Origin: Sphingomonas sp. ERG5
GTDB lineage: Bacteria; Pseudomonadota; Alphaproteobacteria; Sphingomonadales; Sphingomonadaceae
Direction: 5' to 3'
Length of the DNA: 64,000 nt
Assembly: GCF_000803065.1 (NCBI RefSeq)
Contig: NZ_JSXI01000085.1
Span: 1 to 64,000 of the forward strand
Below the pieces are notes generated by a model, which did not search any database, was not told the DNA's origin, and worked only from the letters and a program-made list of their open reading frames with translations. Made by a program: the position numbers and the translations under genes. How positions within the stretch are numbered: position 1 is the first letter of the stretch; every line of letters begins with the position of its first letter. Of the stretch, positions 7,966 to 16,791 are shown one piece after another.

Positions 7966-8013
7966 GTTTTATCGGATAAACGCCATCGTTTATTCATTAA
8001 ACGATTGCGTTTA
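7966..8013. promoter_or_regulatory. Helically phased CGTTTA/TAAACG operator array
   Basis: The hexamer appears as TAAACG at 7977-7982, CGTTTA at 7987-7992, TAAACG at 7998-8003 and CGTTTA at 8008-8013. Centres are 10, 11 and 10 bases apart, with strands alternating. The arms 7978-7992 and 7998-8012 form an inverted repeat matching at 14 of 15 positions. A second dyad, TTTATC-G-GATAAA, spans 7968-7980. The block is AT-rich in a GC-rich genome. Such one-turn spacing suits cooperative RHH dimers. The upstream ribbon-helix-helix gene is the obvious candidate regulator. Confidence 0.65.
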
Positions 8014-8217
8014 CCTGTGCAAGTGCCTCTGCAATCGGATCATCGGTAACGGCTTTGCCGAGAGGTACCCCGAATTGGGTGCGAATCGGGAAAAGTGAAC
8101 TGAATGTTTTTTTGCTCAAATCGTACTCATCAAATGCCAGGACTGAAGGCAACCGGCATGGGGTACTGACCCCCGGTCGGCATACGACATTGGCTCCGAC
8201 TCCATCTTGAGGTGATT

Positions 8218-8269
8218 GGCCGATCGTGCGGGCGGATGCCGTCCTGTGCGTCGACATGGTGCATGTCAG
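8218..8269 (+). pseudogene. Relic fragment of the DUF938 gene
   Basis: Bases 8218-8269 match 6926-6977 of the intact DUF938 gene at 48 of 52 positions. The encoded peptide is WPIVRADAVLCVDMVHV against WPIARADAVLCVNMVHI. The match stops abruptly on both sides and no start codon or methyltransferase motif I is present. It is best read as debris from a duplication or recombination 1.3 kb away. The rest of 7909-8497 holds no gene I can support. Confidence 0.8.
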
Positions 8270-8497
8270 ACACGCCTCCGCCGAGCGGATTGTCGATCTG
8301 AAGACTATCGCGGGGCGTCTCCAAGGCAAAACTGACAGCGGGCTGCACATAGGGGCTGGCGACACCGGGGATGATGGCCATGCCCCGATGTCGCTCTCTC
8401 TGGCACGGAATGGCGCCGGTTGCCCATGACGCGATGACGACGTGCCCCCGTCACATCTTACCGGCGCGCTCCGTCGCGCGAGTGTTTGAGGCCCGCC

Positions 8498-10795
8498 TCA
8501 AAACTCTCCCGCCACGCCCACGCGGACCGCCGTATTGCCGCTGCCGGCGTAGGAGACGCCAGCGGTAAGGGCGAAGGGCGTGCCTGTGTCGAACCGGTGA
8601 GCGATCGACGCCCCGGCTGCCTGTTCGCCGCGGAAAGTGGCGAGGTTGAAGGTATAGCTGGTCTTGCCTGGTTCCGACGGCATCGGGGCTGCGGTCAGCG
8701 CGACGGCGGTGGCGGTGCCGCGCCGCGCCTCGCGGCGGTCGCGATCGGTGATGGCATAGAGCTCGCCGATCTGGGCGCTATGGGTCGTGGTCAGCGCCTG
8801 CAACGCTGGAATGGCCGTCGAGGTGATCGTTTCGAGCGACGTCAGCCGGCCATTCTGGGTCGTATTGACCGTCTGGACCGCCGCAATTTGCGAATCTTGC
8901 GCCGTGTTGACGTCTTCGACCGCGGTGATCCGCCCGTCCTGCACGGCATTCTGGGCCAGCGCGGTGTTGGCGCTGGTCGCCGCGCCCGTTGCGGTGGTCT
9001 GCGCGGCGGCGGCTTCCGTGCGCGCGGTGTTCGCCGTACCTTGTGCTGTCGCCGCCTCGGTCCGTGCGGTGTTGGCGGTGGTCTGCGCTGCTGCGGCATT
9101 CGCGATTGCCGCATTGGCGGTGGCTTGTGCAACGGTTGCGCTCCCCGCCGCGGCGCCTGCGGCGGTCAGCGCCGAATTGGCGGTGACCTGTGCGGCGTCG
9201 GCCTTGGCCTCGACCACATCGAGCTGTCCTTTGTTGACCGCATCTGTCGCCTGCGTGCCCGCCGCGACATTGGTGATCTGGCGCTCGGCCCCGACCGCGC
9301 CCACGGAAACGCTGTTATCCCGGTTCGTCACTGACCCATAGCCCAGTGCGACGGCGTTTGTGTGGCTGGCGTCGCTCATCCCGCCCAGGGCGACCGCCTG
9401 ATTTCCAGTCGCGCGTGCATTGGGGCCAGCGGCGACCGACGAGATTCCCGCGGCGACGGCGAAATTATCGGCTGGCGCATAGTTGGCCTCAAAGAAGCGG
9501 GTGCGGAGATTCGTGGCATTTGCGGCTGCCGCTAACGCATCCAGTTGCGACTTGTTGACCGCATCGGTCGCCTGCGTTCCCGCCGCGACATTGACAAGCT
9601 GGCGTTCGGCGCCGGCAATGCCGAACGAGACCGTGCCGACACGATCGGCGATGGAGTCGGTACCGATTGCCACGGAATTGTCGGCGTTTGCCCGAGCGGA
9701 GGCACCGATTGCGGTGCCATTGTCGTTGGCTCGGCTGCCGGCACCGGTCGCGGTGCTCCTGAAGCCGCTGGCACTGCTATTCTGGCCAAGCGCGGTGCTG
9801 AAGTCATTGTCGGCCAAACTACGGTAGCCGATCGCGGTGGTGCCTTCGCCCCGGGCATCGCTTTGCGCGCCGATCGCCGTGCTGTTGAGGCCCAGGGCCT
9901 CGCTGTCATTTCCGGTGGCGGTGCTGCTGACCCCTGTGGCCTGGCTGTTCTGCCCGGTGGCGGTACTGCCGTCGCCCACGGCCTGGCTGCTTGCGCCGGT
10001 GGCGGTGCTGTTGACGCCTATGGCCTGGCTGTCCAGGCCCATCGCGGTGCTGCTGAAGCCTGCGGCCAGGCTGCGCCACCCGGTCGCGGTGCTGTTGACG
10101 CCTGTGGCTTTGCTACTCTGCCCGGTGGCGGTACTGCGGTCGCCAGAGGCCTGGCTGAGTTGGCCGGTCGCAGTGCTGTTCTCTCCAGATGCTTCGCTGG
10201 CCGCGCCCGTCGCGGTGCTGCTTTCGCCCGTGGCGCGGCTGGCCGCACCGATCGCCGTGCTGTTTTTGCCCGAGGCCACGCTGACCACACCCATCGCGGT
10301 GCTGAAGTCGTTGGTGGCTCTGCTGCTCTTCCCGGTCGCGGTGCTGTTTGCGCCAGAGGCGTCGCTGCCGTCCCCGGTCGCGGTGCTGAAGCTCCCCGAG
10401 GCACTGCTGTCATTGCCGGTCGCTGTGCTGCGTAGGCCCGTGGCCTGGCTGTTCCGTCCGGTCGCGGTGCTGTTGTCGCCACTGGCTGTGCTGTTCTGGC
10501 CGGTCGCCGTGCTGTTGTCGCCAGTAGCGAAGCTGCCTGCGCCCGTTGCGGTGCTTAAATAGCCAGTTGCCCGGCTGGCCGCGCCGATCGCGGTGCTGTT
10601 GTCGCCGGTGGCCTTACTGTCCGCACCGCATTCGGTCGTATAAGTGATATCGTCGGCGTTGCCGGGTATCCCGTCGGGGCCCGCATTGTTGGCGCTGTTG
10701 CATTCGGGCGTCGCGTCGGCCCAGGCAGGTGTCGGGATGATCGCCAGCAGCGCCAGCGGCGCGGTGGTGGCGAGGAATTTGTTGATGATACGCAT
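8498..10795 (-). CDS. Trimeric autotransporter adhesin (YadA-like)
   Basis: A 765-residue secreted surface protein. Residues 1-26 are a signal peptide (cleavage after AWA). From about residue 58 to 360 run some twenty 14-residue head repeats of the form STATGxxSxASGxN, the left-handed parallel beta-roll of YadA heads. Two neck motifs follow (NVAAGTQATDAVNKSQLDAL and a near copy). An Ala/Thr-rich coiled-coil stalk rich in AQTTANTARTEA heptads comes next. The last 70 or so residues are a YadA-type membrane anchor ending in Phe. Three chains should form one beta-barrel that displays the head for adhesion or autoaggregation. AGGGGAT precedes the ATG. The head also holds two early cysteines (32 and 56). 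Confidence 0.93.
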   Translation of the reverse strand: MRIINKFLATTAPLALLAIIPTPAWADATPECNSANNAGPDGIPGNADDITYTTECGADSKATGDNSTAIGAASRATGYLSTATGAGSFATGDNSTATGQNSTASGDNSTATGRNSQATGLRSTATGNDSSASGSFSTATGDGSDASGANSTATGKSSRATNDFSTAMGVVSVASGKNSTAIGAASRATGESSTATGAASEASGENSTATGQLSQASGDRSTATGQSSKATGVNSTATGWRSLAAGFSSTAMGLDSQAIGVNSTATGASSQAVGDGSTATGQNSQATGVSSTATGNDSEALGLNSTAIGAQSDARGEGTTAIGYRSLADNDFSTALGQNSSASGFRSTATGAGSRANDNGTAIGASARANADNSVAIGTDSIADRVGTVSFGIAGAERQLVNVAAGTQATDAVNKSQLDALAAAANATNLRTRFFEANYAPADNFAVAAGISSVAAGPNARATGNQAVALGGMSDASHTNAVALGYGSVTNRDNSVSVGAVGAERQITNVAAGTQATDAVNKGQLDVVEAKADAAQVTANSALTAAGAAAGSATVAQATANAAIANAAAAQTTANTARTEAATAQGTANTARTEAAAAQTTATGAATSANTALAQNAVQDGRITAVEDVNTAQDSQIAAVQTVNTTQNGRLTSLETITSTAIPALQALTTTHSAQIGELYAITDRDRREARRGTATAVALTAAPMPSEPGKTSYTFNLATFRGEQAAGASIAHRFDTGTPFALTAGVSYAGSGNTAVRVGVAGEF
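9690..10625 (-). repeat. 42-bp tandem coding repeats (adhesin head)
   Basis: The adhesin head is encoded by about twenty tandem units of 42 bases. On the plus strand each reads roughly GGTGGCGGTGCTG-TTG-(variable)-CCTGTGGCCTGGCTG. They differ mainly in codons for the variable loop residues. Arrays like this readily gain or lose units by slippage or recombination, so head length may vary between strains. This is coding sequence, not a CRISPR array. Confidence 0.85.
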
Positions 10796-11221
10796 GGAAA
10801 TAATCCCCTGTTTACGGCCAATCGCGGCCCTTTGGTGACTGCTGCATCGACCCCGATGGCGGCGCCTTCGGCGCCTGTCCCCGACGCCCCCGGTTCAGCC
10901 GAGAGCGTCTGCCCTGTCGCCCGCATGCCGGGTAAACCCGCCCATGTTTTCAACCTGACACGAGGCTAGACGGGGAAAGTCGCTCGAACCGGACAGGCCC
11001 TTCGCGGAAAATTTTCTGGGGAATGTCGACGCCTTGGTCGTGGCGCTGTGCAGCGCGCTGCGCGTCATCGCGTGGCGCTGACATTTTCGGGCCGGCGGGC
11101 GCAGGACCCATGGCCGACAGCATCGATCAACGCGGCTTAGGTCAGATTGCGGCAGCGCGTTGCTTGGGACAGCGAGGCGCATTTCGTCGGCTGCGCCGTG
11201 ATGGCATTCGCCTTATCCCGA
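10796..11221. other. 426-base non-coding gap upstream of the adhesin
   Basis: The gap separates the DMT transporter from the adhesin; both read leftward. I see the adhesin ribosome site (AGGGGAT) at its left end and a short GGCGCC-TTC-GGCGCC hairpin near 10860. No promoter is convincing and no conserved ORF is present; frames in this stretch are short and unlike any family I know. Confidence 0.5.
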
Positions 11222-12130
11222 TTAAATCTGGGCGATCGTTTCAATCGTCAATTGGGTGCGGCGCACATGTTCGCGCCACACGATGTACAAGCCGCTGAGG
11301 ATGATCACCGGCGCCCCGATCCAGGTCCATTTGCCCGGCAGCACGCCGAACAGCAGCCAGCCATAAGCGGTCGCCCATAACAGGCTGGAATAGTCCATCG
11401 GGACGACCACAGAAACCGGACCGAGGCGCAGGGCCGACGTCATCGCCAACTGCGCCGCGCCGCCGATCACACCGACCGCGAGCAGCATGATCCAGACGAG
11501 CCAGAAATGCGGCTGCATGACAAAGGCATAGACGATGCCGAGCGGAATGAGCGACAAGGTGGAGAACCAGAACACGGTGGTCATCGTGCCTTCGGTGCGA
11601 GAGATCTGACGCAGCAGGATCGAGACGCTGGCGGTGAGCAAGGCCGCGACCAGGCCGGCGACCGCACCCCAGAACGGGAAATGTCCGCTGCCCGGCTGGG
11701 CGACGATCAGCACGCCGGTAAAGCCGATCGCGACCGCCGCCCAGCGATGCCAGCCGGTCGGCTCGCGCAGGATCAGCGCGCCGAGGATGGTCGCGAAGAT
11801 CGGCATGGAAAAGCCGATCGTGGTCGATTCGGCGAGTGGCAGCATCAGGATCGCGGTGAAGGTGCAGGCCATTGCGCTGAGCCCGAGCACGGCGCGCGCG
11901 ATATGCGCGGGCAGCCGCCGGGTCGCGACCGATTTCAGCCCCGGCCCGGCGGCGATGACCACGACGAGCAGGATCGCCGCACCGAACTGACGGAAGAACA
12001 GGACCTCGCCGAGTGTCGCGCCGCGTGCCTCGGCCAGCTTGATGACCGCGTTCATGCTCGCGAACAGCGCCGCCGACAGCAGGCGCATCGCAATGGCCGG
12101 GAGAATGCGGTCGCTGGTCTCGGCCATCAT
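11222..12130 (-). CDS. DMT-superfamily transporter (two EamA domains)
   Basis: A 302-residue inner-membrane protein with about ten spans arranged as two EamA repeats. Typical motifs are FASMNAVIKLAEARG near the N-terminus, ALLILREPTGWHRW at the end of the first half, and PVSVVVPMDYSSLLWATAYGWLLFG in the second. Members export small metabolites or amino acids; the substrate is not predictable here. Two consecutive ATG codons (12130 and 12127) are possible. The GGGGGA site sits better for 12127. The gene ends 426 bases before the adhesin start and shows no clear operon partner. Confidence 0.85.
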   Translation of the reverse strand: MMAETSDRILPAIAMRLLSAALFASMNAVIKLAEARGATLGEVLFFRQFGAAILLVVVIAAGPGLKSVATRRLPAHIARAVLGLSAMACTFTAILMLPLAESTTIGFSMPIFATILGALILREPTGWHRWAAVAIGFTGVLIVAQPGSGHFPFWGAVAGLVAALLTASVSILLRQISRTEGTMTTVFWFSTLSLIPLGIVYAFVMQPHFWLVWIMLLAVGVIGGAAQLAMTSALRLGPVSVVVPMDYSSLLWATAYGWLLFGVLPGKWTWIGAPVIILSGLYIVWREHVRRTQLTIETIAQI

Positions 12131-12404
12131 GTCCCCCTTTCCGCCTGCCGGTGAGCGAGGGCTATGCGGACGCGGGGCGCGTGAAACAAGCTGGGATTGG
12201 CTCGGCGCGCGATTGTGCGGGCGGCTGCATGGTCACGGCCATTCCCGTTTCATCCCGCCTCCCTGGTTCGATTCAACTCGCCTTCGTGCGGCGTCATGCC
12301 TGTCTCCGGCGCACCGATCGTGCGTCAGGGGTGAAAGCCCATTCGATGGATCGTTTGAATCGATCAGGCCAGGAACTGACGCGACCATGACCGCTGCCCC
12401 CGAC

Positions 12405-12540
12405 ATTTCCCGATATTCCCGCAGCACGGCGGTAAAATTGCCGTGCCGCTCCAACAAAATTCCCGCAGGAATTCCCGTAAATTCCCGCAGAACCCACAAA
12501 AATGCATTTTCCCGCGGCAAATCGCGCAGCCACGGGAATT
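12405..12540. repeat. ATTCCCG iteron cluster upstream of proS
   Basis: The motif ATTCCCG recurs at 12415-12421, 12459-12465, 12471-12477 and 12481-12487. Variants occur at 12406-12412 and 12508-12514, and an inverted copy (CGGGAAT) at 12533-12539. A hairpin, GCACGGC/GCCGTGC, lies at 12424-12446 inside the cluster. The block is locally AT-rich. The organisation (iterons, an internal palindrome with CCAAC beside it, and inverted iterons at the far end) recalls the two elements at 60.45-60.86 kb, but the iterated word is different. Confidence 0.65.
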
Positions 12541-12607
12541 TGCCGGCCCGGAAAACCCGCAGGCCCCGGGGTGACGGCGCGTTCCGATGCGGCTATCCGG
12601 CCTTCCC

Positions 12608-14143
12608 ATGATCAAGCACGCACTCCCCGTCACCCGTGAGGCGGATTTTTCCGCCTGGTACCAGTCCGTCATTGCGGAAGCCGACCTCGCCGAGGAATCG
12701 GGCGTTCGCGGCTGCATGGTCATCCGGCCATGGGGTTATGGCATCTGGGAACGGATCCAGCGGCTGCTCGACGACCGGATCAAGGCGACCGGCCATGAGA
12801 ATTGCTATTTTCCGCTGTTCATCCCGCTATCCTATTTCGAAAAAGAGGCCGAGCATGTCGAGGGCTTCGCCAAGGAAATGGCGGTGGTCACGCATCACCG
12901 GCTGATTTCCGACGGGAAGGGCGGGCTGGTGCCCGATCCCAGCGCGAAGCTGGAAGAGCCGTTGGTCGTGCGCCCGACATCGGAGACGGTGATCGGCACG
13001 GCGTTCGCGCGCTGGATCCAGTCGTGGCGTGACCTGCCTGTCCTGATCAACCAATGGGCGAACGTCGTACGCTGGGAAATGCGCACGCGCATGTTCCTGC
13101 GCACCAGCGAATTCCTGTGGCAGGAAGGGCATACCGCCCATGCCACCGCCAGGGAGGCGCAGGAAGAGACGCTGAAGATGCTCGAAGTCTATCGCGGCTT
13201 CGCCGAGGAGTGCCTGGCGCTGCCCGTCGTCGCGGGCGAGAAGCCGGAGCATGAGCGGTTCCCCGGCGCGGTCGCGACCTATTCGATCGAGGCGATGATG
13301 CAGGACGGCAAGGCGCTGCAGGCCGGCACCAGCCATTTCCTCGGCACCAATTTCGCGCATGCGCAGAATATCCGGTTCCAGAATGCGGGCGGCGAGCTTG
13401 AGTTTGCGCATACGACCAGCTGGGGCGTGTCAACGCGGATGATCGGCGGCGTGATCATGGTGCATGGCGATGATGACGGATTGCGCGTGCCGCCGCGCAT
13501 CGCGCCATGGCAGGTGGTGATCGTACCGATGCTGCGCGACACTGATGAGGACGCCGCGCTGATCGACTATTGCAAGGCGTTGCAGGCCGATCTGGCCAAA
13601 TTGTCGGCGCTGGGCGAGCCGGTCCGTGCGCTGCTCGATCTCAAGCCGGCCAAGGCGGCGACCAAGCGCTGGGGCTGGGTCAAGAAGGGGGCGCCGGTCA
13701 TTCTCGAGGTCGGCGGGCGCGACATGGCTGGCGGCAATGTCTCGATGATCTGTCGCGACCGGCTGTACCGCCAGGACGGCAAGCTCGACAGCGTGGTCAT
13801 CGCGCGGGATGAGCTCGTCGGCGCCGCGGAGGGAATATTGGAGGACATGCAGCGCGCGCTCCATGTCGAGGCGAAGGGGCGCCTGGAGGCGAACATCACG
13901 CGCAACGTGGCCGATTTCGCCGCGATCGAGCGCGCCTTTGCCGAGGGCGTGAAGAATCCCGGCTGGGTCGAGGTGCAATGGTCGAAGCCGACCGGCCCCG
14001 CGCTGGACAAGGTGGTCGAGCGGCTGAAGGCGCTGAAGCTCACCGTGCGCAATGTGCCGAGCGACGCCGACGCGGCGGATGGCCCTTGCGTGTTCACTGG
14101 CGAGCCGGCGGTCGAGCGGGTGCTGGTCGGGCGCTCCTATTGA
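12608..14143 (+). CDS. proS: Prolyl-tRNA synthetase, type 3 (eukaryote-like)
   Basis: A 511-residue class II synthetase that charges tRNA-Pro. It is the short archaeal/eukaryote-like form: no bacterial INS editing domain is present and the protein ends in a C-terminal Tyr (GRSY). Motif 2 is in NVVRWEMRTRMFLRTSEFLWQEGHTAHAT and motif 3 in HGDDDGLRVPPRIAPWQV. I chose ATG 12608 (MIKHALPVTREADF), which fits close homologues; the frame extends upstream to 12587 without support. It lies just downstream of the ATTCCCG iteron block and is convergent with the next gene, 10 bases away. Confidence 0.95.
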   Translation: MIKHALPVTREADFSAWYQSVIAEADLAEESGVRGCMVIRPWGYGIWERIQRLLDDRIKATGHENCYFPLFIPLSYFEKEAEHVEGFAKEMAVVTHHRLISDGKGGLVPDPSAKLEEPLVVRPTSETVIGTAFARWIQSWRDLPVLINQWANVVRWEMRTRMFLRTSEFLWQEGHTAHATAREAQEETLKMLEVYRGFAEECLALPVVAGEKPEHERFPGAVATYSIEAMMQDGKALQAGTSHFLGTNFAHAQNIRFQNAGGELEFAHTTSWGVSTRMIGGVIMVHGDDDGLRVPPRIAPWQVVIVPMLRDTDEDAALIDYCKALQADLAKLSALGEPVRALLDLKPAKAATKRWGWVKKGAPVILEVGGRDMAGGNVSMICRDRLYRQDGKLDSVVIARDELVGAAEGILEDMQRALHVEAKGRLEANITRNVADFAAIERAFAEGVKNPGWVEVQWSKPTGPALDKVVERLKALKLTVRNVPSDADAADGPCVFTGEPAVERVLVGRSY

Positions 14144-14153
14144 GGGGCGTCAC

Positions 14154-15971
14154 CTAGTCGGGAATGAGGTCGCGTGGGGTGACGGTCGCGACGCCTTCCG
14201 TCCCGGCGCGGCGATAGCGGATCGTCACGGGCTTCGCGACCGGTGCGAGCTTCAACGATCGCCGCATGTCCGACAGTGATCGGCCCTTGTACGAAACGGT
14301 GCCGATCATCGTCACGCGGTCGCCGGTACGCAATCCCGCCTGATCGGCTGGACCGCCAGGCAGCAGGTCCATGATCTCGAGTCCGTCGGTACGGGCGTTG
14401 AGCCACATGCCGGTGCGGTCGAAGCGGCCGGTGTCCGGATCGCTATGGGCCAGCGGCTTCAGGTACAGAGTCTTGCGGGCATAATCGAAGGTGGTGACGA
14501 AGCGCTTCAACAGGCCGCCGCCGACATTGCCGCCATAGGCCGGGTCACTGAACGATCCGCGTTTGGCCTCGCTGAGCCCGATGATCGGGCGGGGGATGAC
14601 GACCGGGCCGAGCGCGACGGTACCCGCGCGCACAGTATAGGTGCGCGAGGGGCCGCCGACGCCCCAGCCAGTGGTCATCGTTACGCCACCGGGATAGCGG
14701 CTGCGCAAGTCATGCGCCGCGACGAACGGGCTGGTGACGGTGACTTCGTCGCGCGCGCCGGTGTCGATGTCGAGGCGTGCGGCGCGCCCGTCGATCGCGC
14801 CATCGACTTGCGGCATATGGATGTAGAAGCGCATCGGTATCGCCGTTCCCAGCGCGCGTCGCTCGGCCGGCGTGACGCGGGCGGGGTCGATCAGGGTCAT
14901 TGTACCCGCGCCATAATCGAAGGTCGTGACGAAGCGTTCGAGGAATTCCGCGCCGAGCATGCCGCCCAGTTCCAGCCCCTCGACATCGGGCGGGCTGAAA
15001 TCGAGCGTGACGACCGTCTGGTCGCGCAGCACGGCACCGCCGGCGGCTATTTCGCGCACCCGGGCATAGCCGTTGCTGACCGTCTTCTCGCCGGCACCGG
15101 AGGACGGCGAATCGCCCTGGCTCTGCAGCTTCAATGCGGCCAGCGTCGAGGGCGTGAGGATATTGTGGCCGCCGGTATCGACAAGGAAAGGGAAGGGCCC
15201 CTGGCCGTCGATCTTCACGTCCACCACAATGTGGTTGTTGAGCAAGCGGAAGGGCAGGGTCACGCGCCCGGCCGCGGGAAGCTGCCAGTCGGCGGGGGTA
15301 TCGCGCGGCATGGCAAAGGCCGCGGCCGGGCGGGCGGGCGTGACGGCGGCATCGCGCAGCGTCAGGGTTTCCATGCTCGCCGGATCGTCGCCATAGATCG
15401 TCTCGATCCGGGTCGGGAGCAGAAGCTTGCCGTGGCGCCGATGGTCCGCATAGCGCGTCTCGACCACGGTTCCGAAGCTGCGCATCTCGCGCGTTCTGAC
15501 GAGCAGCCGCGTCGTCGGGTCGAACCAGGCTTCGAACGGCTTGCCGCCTTTCGGCGCGACCCGGATCGCGCCGCACCCGATCGAGGCGAGCGTCGCGCCG
15601 CCGCGATCGCTGCGCCACCAGAGATTGGCGTTGCGGAACGCCTCATTGACCGCCAGTTCGCGCCGGTCGCCGCCGGCTTGTGCGCTGGCAAAGCCGGACA
15701 GGTCGCGCATCCAGGCCTCGGTGCCGTCGAACCCCTCCGCGCCGGTCACGATGCCGGTGTGCTGGTCAGTGCTGAACCTGCCGGTGGCGAGGTCGATCAT
15801 GGTCGTCGCTTCGCCGGTCAGGCCGCCGCCCTGATAGGCGAAGCGGCTGGTGAGCGTCCCGTTGACCTGGCCGGTCGCAACGACCGCGGCGCGGTTGGCG
15901 TCGAGCAGTCGGCCGGGATCGGACTCAAGCGGACAGGGAGCCGTGGCGGCCAGGACGAGGAGCATCAGCAT
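14154..15971 (-). CDS. Exported retropepsin-like aspartyl protease family protein with PDZ domain
   Basis: A 605-residue protein with a short signal peptide (MLMLLVLAATAPCPLE). The N-terminal 220 residues resemble a lipoprotein-carrier-like beta domain. Two aspartyl-protease-like half domains follow: PFPFLVDTGGHNILTPSTLA near residue 260 and ARLDIDTGARDEVTV near residue 400. Both have the D-T-G catalytic triplet, so each could supply one active-site Asp. The C-terminus is a PDZ domain with LPGGPADQAGLRTGDRVTMIG. Proteins with this build are periplasmic and of unproven substrate. It is divergent from an AraC-type regulator 49 bases away, which may control it. Confidence 0.8.
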   Translation of the reverse strand: MLMLLVLAATAPCPLESDPGRLLDANRAAVVATGQVNGTLTSRFAYQGGGLTGEATTMIDLATGRFSTDQHTGIVTGAEGFDGTEAWMRDLSGFASAQAGGDRRELAVNEAFRNANLWWRSDRGGATLASIGCGAIRVAPKGGKPFEAWFDPTTRLLVRTREMRSFGTVVETRYADHRRHGKLLLPTRIETIYGDDPASMETLTLRDAAVTPARPAAAFAMPRDTPADWQLPAAGRVTLPFRLLNNHIVVDVKIDGQGPFPFLVDTGGHNILTPSTLAALKLQSQGDSPSSGAGEKTVSNGYARVREIAAGGAVLRDQTVVTLDFSPPDVEGLELGGMLGAEFLERFVTTFDYGAGTMTLIDPARVTPAERRALGTAIPMRFYIHMPQVDGAIDGRAARLDIDTGARDEVTVTSPFVAAHDLRSRYPGGVTMTTGWGVGGPSRTYTVRAGTVALGPVVIPRPIIGLSEAKRGSFSDPAYGGNVGGGLLKRFVTTFDYARKTLYLKPLAHSDPDTGRFDRTGMWLNARTDGLEIMDLLPGGPADQAGLRTGDRVTMIGTVSYKGRSLSDMRRSLKLAPVAKPVTIRYRRAGTEGVATVTPRDLIPD

Positions 15972-16020
15972 TTGCGGACCATCTTTTGCTTCGGATGCGC
16001 CACTGGTAGCGTGATCCGCG

Positions 16021-16791
16021 ATGCCGGGTCTTGAACCGTTTGAACATGCTCGTTGCGGCCATGATGCGCCGTGCGGTGGCGCGCCCCCGCTGCGGATCCG
16101 TCACCCCGGCGGGCAAGTGCTCGACCGCCACCGCCATGACGGGGCGTTTGCCGCGCTGGTGCTCGCCGGAAGCTATGTCGAGGCGGGCGATACCGGGCGG
16201 CATCGTGTGCGCGCCGGTGATGTCATCATCCACCAGGCATGGGAAAGCCATATCGATCGCTTCCACCATCTGGGCGCGGACGTGCTCACTCTGCCACTGG
16301 CGGAGGGGTGTCTGGTCCCCGTGCTGGGGCGCGTCACCGATGCTGATGCGATCGTGCGGCTGGCCGAGCGGGATCGCGCCGGGGCCGCGCACCTGCTGAT
16401 GAACCAGCTGGTCGCGGTGGAAACATCCGTCGAGGATTGGCCCGATCTGCTTGCCGGCGCTTTGCTGGCCGATCCGACTCTGTCGATCGGATGTTGGGCC
16501 GAAGCGCGGCGGCTTCATCCGAGCAGCATTGCGCGGGGCTTCCGGCAGCAGTTCGGGATCACGCCCGCCGCGTTCCGGTTCAATGCGCGGGCGCATGCTG
16601 CGCTGCGCGATATTCGTGGTTCAGTCGAAGCCCTTGTCGGCATCGCGGCGAAACATGGCTTTGCGGACCAGGCGCATATGACGCGAGCGACTCGGATGAT
16701 CACAGGCCTGCCGCCGAGTCGGCTGCGGCGCGGTCGGCCGGATCCGGCGCGCGGCGCCTCGCACGGAGACGGCCGGCATCGCGCCGGCTGA
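16021..16791 (+). CDS. AraC-family transcriptional regulator
   Basis: A 256-residue protein. The N-terminal half is cupin-like (RHPGGQVLDRHRHDGAFAALVLAG, then AGDVIIHQAWESH). The C-terminal half is a double helix-turn-helix with HPSSIARGFRQQFGITPAAFRFNARAHAALRDI and a second helix pair in LVGIAAKHGFADQAHMTRATRMITGLPP. It should bind a small ligand and activate or repress a nearby promoter. Its start is 49 bases from that of the divergent PDZ/aspartyl-protease gene, the most likely target. The ligand cannot be inferred. Confidence 0.88.
   Translation: MPGLEPFEHARCGHDAPCGGAPPLRIRHPGGQVLDRHRHDGAFAALVLAGSYVEAGDTGRHRVRAGDVIIHQAWESHIDRFHHLGADVLTLPLAEGCLVPVLGRVTDADAIVRLAERDRAGAAHLLMNQLVAVETSVEDWPDLLAGALLADPTLSIGCWAEARRLHPSSIARGFRQQFGITPAAFRFNARAHAALRDIRGSVEALVGIAAKHGFADQAHMTRATRMITGLPPSRLRRGRPDPARGASHGDGRHRAG

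Noticed and set aside
8149..8162. GGCAACCGGCATGGG-like match to the start of the glycine riboswitch region (678-690)
   Set aside because: Only about 14 bases match and the riboswitch core is absent, so a second riboswitch is not supported.
8130..8381. Minus-strand frame between the RHH module and the adhesin
   Set aside because: It reads through the DUF938 relic on the opposite strand; the segment before that has no recognised motif and no good ribosome site.
8485..8502. TTTGAGG/CCTCAAA stem over the adhesin stop codon as terminator
   Set aside because: Short stem overlapping the coding end and lacking a T tract on the minus strand.
9690..10625. Regularly spaced repeats that could be mistaken for a CRISPR array
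   Set aside because: Units are 42 bases with no unique spacers, in frame and coding for YadA head repeats; no cas genes are near.
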